The notes beneath the pieces were generated by a model, which was given only the letters and a program-made list of their open reading frames with translations, had not been told where the DNA came from and did no database searches. The position numbers and the translations under genes were made by a program. A DNA stretch of 64,000 nt from positions 714,293 through 778,292 of the forward strand of contig KZ111146.1 in the NCBI GenBank assembly GCA_002077045.2, given 5' to 3'. Source of the DNA: Rachicladosporium sp. CCFEE 5018 (Eukaryota > Ascomycota > Dothideomycetes > Cladosporiales > Cladosporiaceae). Shown piece by piece: positions 59,400-64,000 of this stretch; within the stretch, counting starts at the first letter, position 1; the number at the start of each line of letters is the position of its first letter.

Positions 59400-61688
59400 C
59401 TACAATCCCTCAGGCAGCAGCACAGCAGCAATGAGCCTCATGTCCCATCCCTGCCACCCATCTTCAACGCGACCTGGAGTGTCTCGCCGGGCAACCATAT
59501 CACCGAGACTGAGCTTACAAGGCTCCAGCCACTGTCGGATCAGGCTCGTGCTCTCCTCATCTTGGGTCGCACCTCCTTTTCCTCCGGTTTTCTGAGGCCA
59601 GCACATCAGCAACGTGTCATCAGCACCCTGCGCAATAATAGGCGGCAGCCCTCGGACACGCAGCAGCATGATCAGTAGCGCTGCAAATTGTGGACCTTGC
59701 GTACAGAGCGCTTCGAGAGGAGGATATGCTGAATCCCAGAAAGATGGACCGTCGGGATGCTGCGATGCTAAGATTTGATACATGGACGTCATACGTTCGA
59801 CACAGCTGAGAAGTATGACTGCGGAGATGAAGGTGGCGAAGGCTGAGACTTGCTGGCGCTGGAGGAGGTGGCGTTCGAGCTCGTTGAGGACGCTTTTGCA
59901 AATCTGCTTACAGCGAGCCTCGAGACTTGCAAGAACTTGATGTCGAAGTAGCCGGTAATTTGGGCTTTGGTGATCGATCTCGGTTGCGTTCAAGCGAATG
60001 CTCATGTCGCTAGTGCGTTGTGATGATGTTACAAGGATGGTCGTTAGGAGCCAGAGCTCGGTCACCTGCCTCAGTAGCTGGCCTGGCGTGATGTGATTAT
60101 TACGACTTTTGGTCTTGTTCGACAGCACCTCCGCTGTGCGATACTGCTTATCGTATAGCTTGTGGGCTTCCAGGAGCGTCCGCCGTAAGAACTCGTTCTT
60201 CCCGGTTGATATGCAATCCCTCGCTCTGCTATCACTGGTCAAGTGCTGTGAGATCTTCTCTAAGGTGTCGTCGGACTCGTCAAGAAGAACGACATTGTCG
60301 ACCTGCAAGCTTCCCTCCTTTGACGCCGCATGCTCAGACTTGTGCGTGATATTGCGAAGCACCAGACCCGATGCGTCGCTGCTACTGTTAAAGTTGATCT
60401 CGACGTCGCCCGATTGCGATGATGCTCTGGTGCCGATCAAAAGGCCCGCAATGTCTGACTTTACGCGCAAACCATGAAAGGACATCGAGTACAAGGTGAA
60501 TTCGTCCGCCAGCTTCGTCCGCACACAGGGCCATTTCCATAGCCGCGCGGAGTCAACATGCGCGCACTTATCGCAAGGCGTGCCGTCCGAGCACGGCTTC
60601 TTGAGCATTCGGCAGCGTAGACATGCACCGCGTTTGCGAGTCTCTTGTACTTGCCTTCGCCGATCTTCGTTGAACCGCGCGCGACCTCCCTTGGGCACTG
60701 CAGTAAGTCTCACAAGAGGCGGCACAACGAGCGAATCTTGCTGGGATTCTAGTGCCGATGTCTGTCCTTCAGACGACAATGTCCGTAGCTGCACTGAGTC
60801 TACAGAGCGGGCAGGAGACTCAGACGAAGTTATGATTGCTTTCAGCTGAGGGTCGATGGCGCTGTTTGCAAGGACTTGTGCGTTACTCTGCTGCAGTCGA
60901 TGATCTGCATCTTGGGCTGTTCGCACCAACGGCTGGACATGAGGCTGACCGTATTGTTGTTGATGCCTTGACGTGCTTTGCGGAGTTGGAAAGCGCGACA
61001 CAACCCCACCAAATTCAGGCTGCATGCTGCTGTTGTGCTCATCAGGCGCTTGATGGATCGCGTTCATCAAAAGCTGTTCAACGATCTGTCGCTCTGACTC
61101 CTGGGCCATAGCAGATTCGTGGGTGCCGTATGCCAGAGTTTGTCGTTGCTGAGTGTAGTCAAGATGCCGCCGGGAAGCTTCAGCCAACGTATCTAACGCT
61201 GATTGCTGATTGTATCCTTGTGCGGATATAGAGAAGCTACCGTCTCCCTCGATACGCGTTACAAGCGAAGGGTCACTTATAGGCGCTCCGTTCGCAGACA
61301 TACCGAATTGAAATTGATGAGAATCGTGCACGTCCCAACCCTGCGAATCGAACACGAGTTCGCCCGCATGATGGTCTGCAGCGGAGACGTTGGCACCGCC
61401 CTTTGAGGCAGCTTTTCGGGGACGCTGGGCATGATCATACGCCGCCTCACGCTCCTGTGGGGTGAGCTGGGGACACCGCTTGAGCAGGTGCGTGAGCATG
61501 CCATCAATGCGGCCTTTTGGGAACTACGGCGTGGTATTAGTACAATGCACATACAATTACGCGTCAAGTCACAAGACTACCAGCTCGCCGCATTTGATGC
61601 ACTGCTGCTCATATCGATTACTGTTGTCCTCGAGCTTTTTGCCACGACGGAAGTAGTCAGCAATGAGTGCATTCTGTTTGCGACCCAT
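59400..61688 (-). CDS. Regulator with N-terminal BED-like finger and internal Cys6 cluster
   Basis: Two exons: 61688-61581 (MGRKQNALIADYFRRGKKLED...) and 61523-59400, joined across a 57-nt intron (GTAGTC...TACTAAT...GTAG), giving 743 residues. The splice completes a BED-like C2HC finger: CIKCG, then HLLKRC about 20 residues later (residues 31-53). A second DNA-binding module sits unusually far inside, at about residues 337-369. It is a Zn2Cys6-like cluster (ACLRCRMLKKPCSDGTPCDKC, written here in pieces: ACLRCRMLKK then PCSDGTPCDKC) with the sixth Cys 12 residues later, a longer last loop than usual. Between the two lies a Gln/Ser-rich disordered region. The C-terminal 350 residues are helical. 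Function unknown. It is divergent from VPS37 with 279 bp between starts. Confidence 0.82.
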
Positions 61689-61967
61689 TGCTGCCGTCGG
61701 GCCTGAGCACTCGTCGGACGCGACTCTCGTCGGAGGTAGTTGTCAAGGAAGAAGCAGCGAGGTCAACTAAAAGCCCTTGAGTCTGTCTATGATTCTGCCA
61801 GAGGAGGCGGTGAAAGTCGCGTGAAGTCCAGGCGACATGCCAAGAGATAGCTGACTAAGGTCGAGTTGACCCTTACCACTGCACTCACGAGTCCAAGCAA
61901 TGGTCCATAAGGCCCTGACACATCGGGCAGGGTCGCCCTCCGAGAGTGCGGGTAATTGCTACGCAGG

Positions 61968-62750
61968 ATGTCTTTCGCTACCCCAGAGTCGAATTCGCCG
62001 GCACTGCAGCCAACACCACCGTACTACACATCCACACCACCCGTGCCTCCACCAAAGCCTTCTACTTCCTCCACACCGATAAACCGAGGACCTCCACCCC
62101 CTCCATTACCGGTGGGTCACGTCCATCATGAGGTGTCTGAGCTCGATGGCAATCCCAGCACCCAGTCCCACGAGCAATATCGCCCACAAGGACCTGCACA
62201 GATTCAGATACCTGCCATCCAACATGACTGGCTACCCGAGTCACTCAAGGATAAAAGCACAGGAGACCTGCATCATTTGCTGGAGAATAGGGAGTTGCAA
62301 ATTGCACTCCTCAACAATCCCAGTACCACGCACTCGGCCATCCCAGCATCGCAAGCAGCACTCCAGCCGCTTGTGGAGTCAAACATTAGCCTGGCTGAGT
62401 CACTGCTGTCACTCGGGGCGCGCTTGACGCAGCAACGAGAGCAAACGCAGTCACGACTTCTGGCTTTGCGAGCTTTGGAGCAACAGCATCGTGCAAAGAT
62501 TGCCGAGACCGAGGATGCCTTGCGGGCTTTCAGTCCCATGGCTTTGTATCAGCGTCTGAATGCCAGCGCACAGGAGCAGCATCAACTCGTGCAAGGCATA
62601 GAGGAAAGCTGGCTGGACGAGTCTGGCGTTGCTAGTGATCGCGAAATTGGCGACTTCGTTCGAAGAGTCAAAGAAGGCAAGAAGCTTGCATTCCTGCGCA
62701 CTGAGCGAAAGCGTAGGTGGGACGAAGGTAGGGTTGGCGGCTGGAGGTGA
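61968..62750 (+). CDS. VPS37: ESCRT-I subunit Vps37 (Mod(r) domain)
   Basis: ESCRT-I component for sorting ubiquitinated cargo into multivesicular bodies. ATG 61968 (MSFATPESNS), single exon, 260 residues. The frame reaches 61956 only through TTG. The N-terminal 90 residues are Pro-rich (PPPPPLPVG), as in other fungal Vps37 proteins. The Mod(r) domain spans about residues 90-258: LPESLKDKSTGDLHHLLENR, a long coiled coil with SNISLAESLLSLG, then LYQRLNASAQEQ and a C-terminal EIGDFVRRVKEGKKLAFLR. The terminal basic helix matches the family's ending. No start is found farther upstream. Confidence 0.86.
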   Translation: MSFATPESNSPALQPTPPYYTSTPPVPPPKPSTSSTPINRGPPPPPLPVGHVHHEVSELDGNPSTQSHEQYRPQGPAQIQIPAIQHDWLPESLKDKSTGDLHHLLENRELQIALLNNPSTTHSAIPASQAALQPLVESNISLAESLLSLGARLTQQREQTQSRLLALRALEQQHRAKIAETEDALRAFSPMALYQRLNASAQEQHQLVQGIEESWLDESGVASDREIGDFVRRVKEGKKLAFLRTERKRRWDEGRVGGWR

Positions 62751-63722
62751 GAGACGCGACACTGTCTTATTGACCGCATTTGAGTGCTCCTATGGGTCCG
62801 TCGTCAATTTCGGACCTGCACAAGCTCTGTTATTGCCAGTACACCCTGAGCTCGACATTCTCTAGCCAGCGTGATCTTGATTTCTTGCACGGAACATGCG
62901 AGCTGAACTATTGCGAGGAGACTGGCTATGTATAATCGCGACGCTAGCTGCTACTTCCTGGCGGGCTGTGTGGATCGTTGCGATTTGCCCAGATGACCGG
63001 CCGAAGTCTGCCGCGGCACTGGAGGACTCGCGAGGCTACAGCACATAACCTCGCATGACGAGTCAATTCGTGGCGTTGTCCATCTGACTCCATGTGAAGG
63101 AACGATCGCTTGTTAGCATGGCCGACTCATTATGCCAAGCAGCATCCGGTGCCTTTACTAGATGGTGCTTCAGCGCACTGGGCGTGAAGAAAACTGCGCA
63201 GGCATGGAATATATGGTCTCGAGGTCCTTATGTAGGCTGCCTGTCGGCCATGGACGTGGACGTGGACGTGTACGTGTTGGTCGAGATGGTTGCAGTTCCC
63301 GTAGCATATTAGATAGATCTGCGCGGCACGACCAGACGAGGATTTATGATATATATGAATGATATCGAGTTGGAGTTACTGAAAGCGTCGGCTGTAAACT
63401 CGCTCTGGTATAATTCTTCAAAGTCTATGGTGGTTTCGTGTATTGAATAATGTGGATCCATGACTTCCTCATAGGAAATCTTGAGTATATCGTAGCGCCT
63501 GGGGATGTGGAGTGCGCAGTTGAAGAGAGTGTGTGCACTCCCTTCCCGAACTTCGACCACGCCAAAAGTCGCGACCCTTGCGCGTCTCAGAACGCGACGA
63601 AAATCACATTCAACCTACTTGCAGTAACTTAGAGGTGTTCGGCGGACGCACAACATCGTAAACCAGGATAATTATCACCAGTCGAATCTAGTCATCGTCT
63701 ATCCAACGCGGCTTGGTCGACC
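62751..63722. other. Intergenic, no gene seen
   Basis: 972 bp between VPS37 and DPB4. Short frames on both strands lack ATG starts or domains. A short GACGTG repeat (63254-63272) lies within one of them. It probably contains the DPB4 promoter. Confidence 0.5.
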
Positions 63723-64000
63723 ATGCCTCCACGGAAAAGTACTGGCTCAAACCCACCGGAAGATGTCACAGAGGCCAGCGTTACCACGCCTGCACAAAAG
63801 CCAAAAGAGAAAGATGGGCTAGGTGTCGAGGTATGCATCTGATTCGCCTGCTTTTGAGACGTATGCTGATCTCCAAGCACAGGACCTCACATTACCAAAG
63901 TCGATGATCGCACGCTTAGCCAAGGGAGTCTTGCCACCGAACACGCAAATACAGAAGGACGCGCTGCTGGCTCTACATAAGAGCGCGACCGTCTTCGTCA
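63723..64000 (+). CDS. DPB4: DNA polymerase epsilon subunit Dpb4 (partial, runs off the right edge)
   Basis: Histone-fold subunit of the leading-strand replicase, also a component of an ISWI/CHRAC-type remodeller. Exon 1 (63723-63830) encodes a 36-residue Pro/Lys-rich leader. A 52-nt intron (GTATGC...CACAG) follows. Exon 2 begins at 63883 and reads DLTLPKSMIARLAKGVLPPN then TQIQKDALLALHKSATVFV to the window end. That is the start of the NF-YB-like histone fold, including the LPK...LPPN signature of the Dpb4/POLE3 group. The remaining histone-fold helices and acidic tail lie outside the window. Confidence 0.88.

Noticed and set aside
63254..63272. GACGTG short repeat
   Set aside because: Only about three imperfect units in intergenic DNA. 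No evidence of a functional repeat.

Overview
The window is genomic DNA of a filamentous ascomycete (Pezizomycotina, most likely Dothideomycetes). Nearly every gene is a eukaryotic housekeeping gene. Introns are short (about 45-70 nt, GT...CTAAY...AG). A HET-domain gene, two Zn2Cys6-type regulators and a Ccg-9-type trehalose synthase point to Pezizomycotina. The species cannot be read from the sequence. A diploid or hybrid black yeast would fit the duplicated content, but that is a guess.

Left flank (1-9320): three minus-strand members of an unrecognised gene family, a HET-domain gene with an apparent frame problem, then convergent dihydroorotate dehydrogenase and Nit1-type amidase genes. A divergent promoter leads to the ribosome-biogenesis gene MAK21.

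Centre (9321-52813): one block of about 21.7 kb appears twice in the same orientation, on either side of exactly 100 Ns (31022-31121). Each copy carries, in order: MAK21 (3' part), epoxide hydrolase, a WHI2-like BTB protein, Ccg-9 trehalose synthase, tRNA ligase TRL1, APQ12-like protein, a Ser/Thr-rich single-pass membrane protein, ethanolamine kinase, a CLC antiporter and DIS3 (3' part). The copies are mostly about 97-98% identical in protein, with divergence that changes abruptly along the block. MAK21 is whole only on the left and DIS3 only on the right. Each is cut exactly at the gap. The simplest reading is that two allelic or homeologous contigs overlapping by 21.7 kb were scaffolded end to end. 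A real tandem duplication is not excluded.

Right flank (52814-64000): the 5' half of DIS3, VMA13 (with a GC-AG intron), a Zn2Cys6 regulator, a second regulator carrying both a BED-like finger and an internal Cys6 cluster, VPS37 (ESCRT-I), and the first two exons of DPB4 running off the edge.

The genes do not form a pathway cluster. They are arranged as alternating convergent and divergent pairs. Three divergent pairs (NIT/MAK21, DIS3/VMA13, BED-TF/VPS37) share start-to-start spacers of 279-282 bp. No CRISPR, rRNA, tRNA, transposon or prokaryotic element was recognised.
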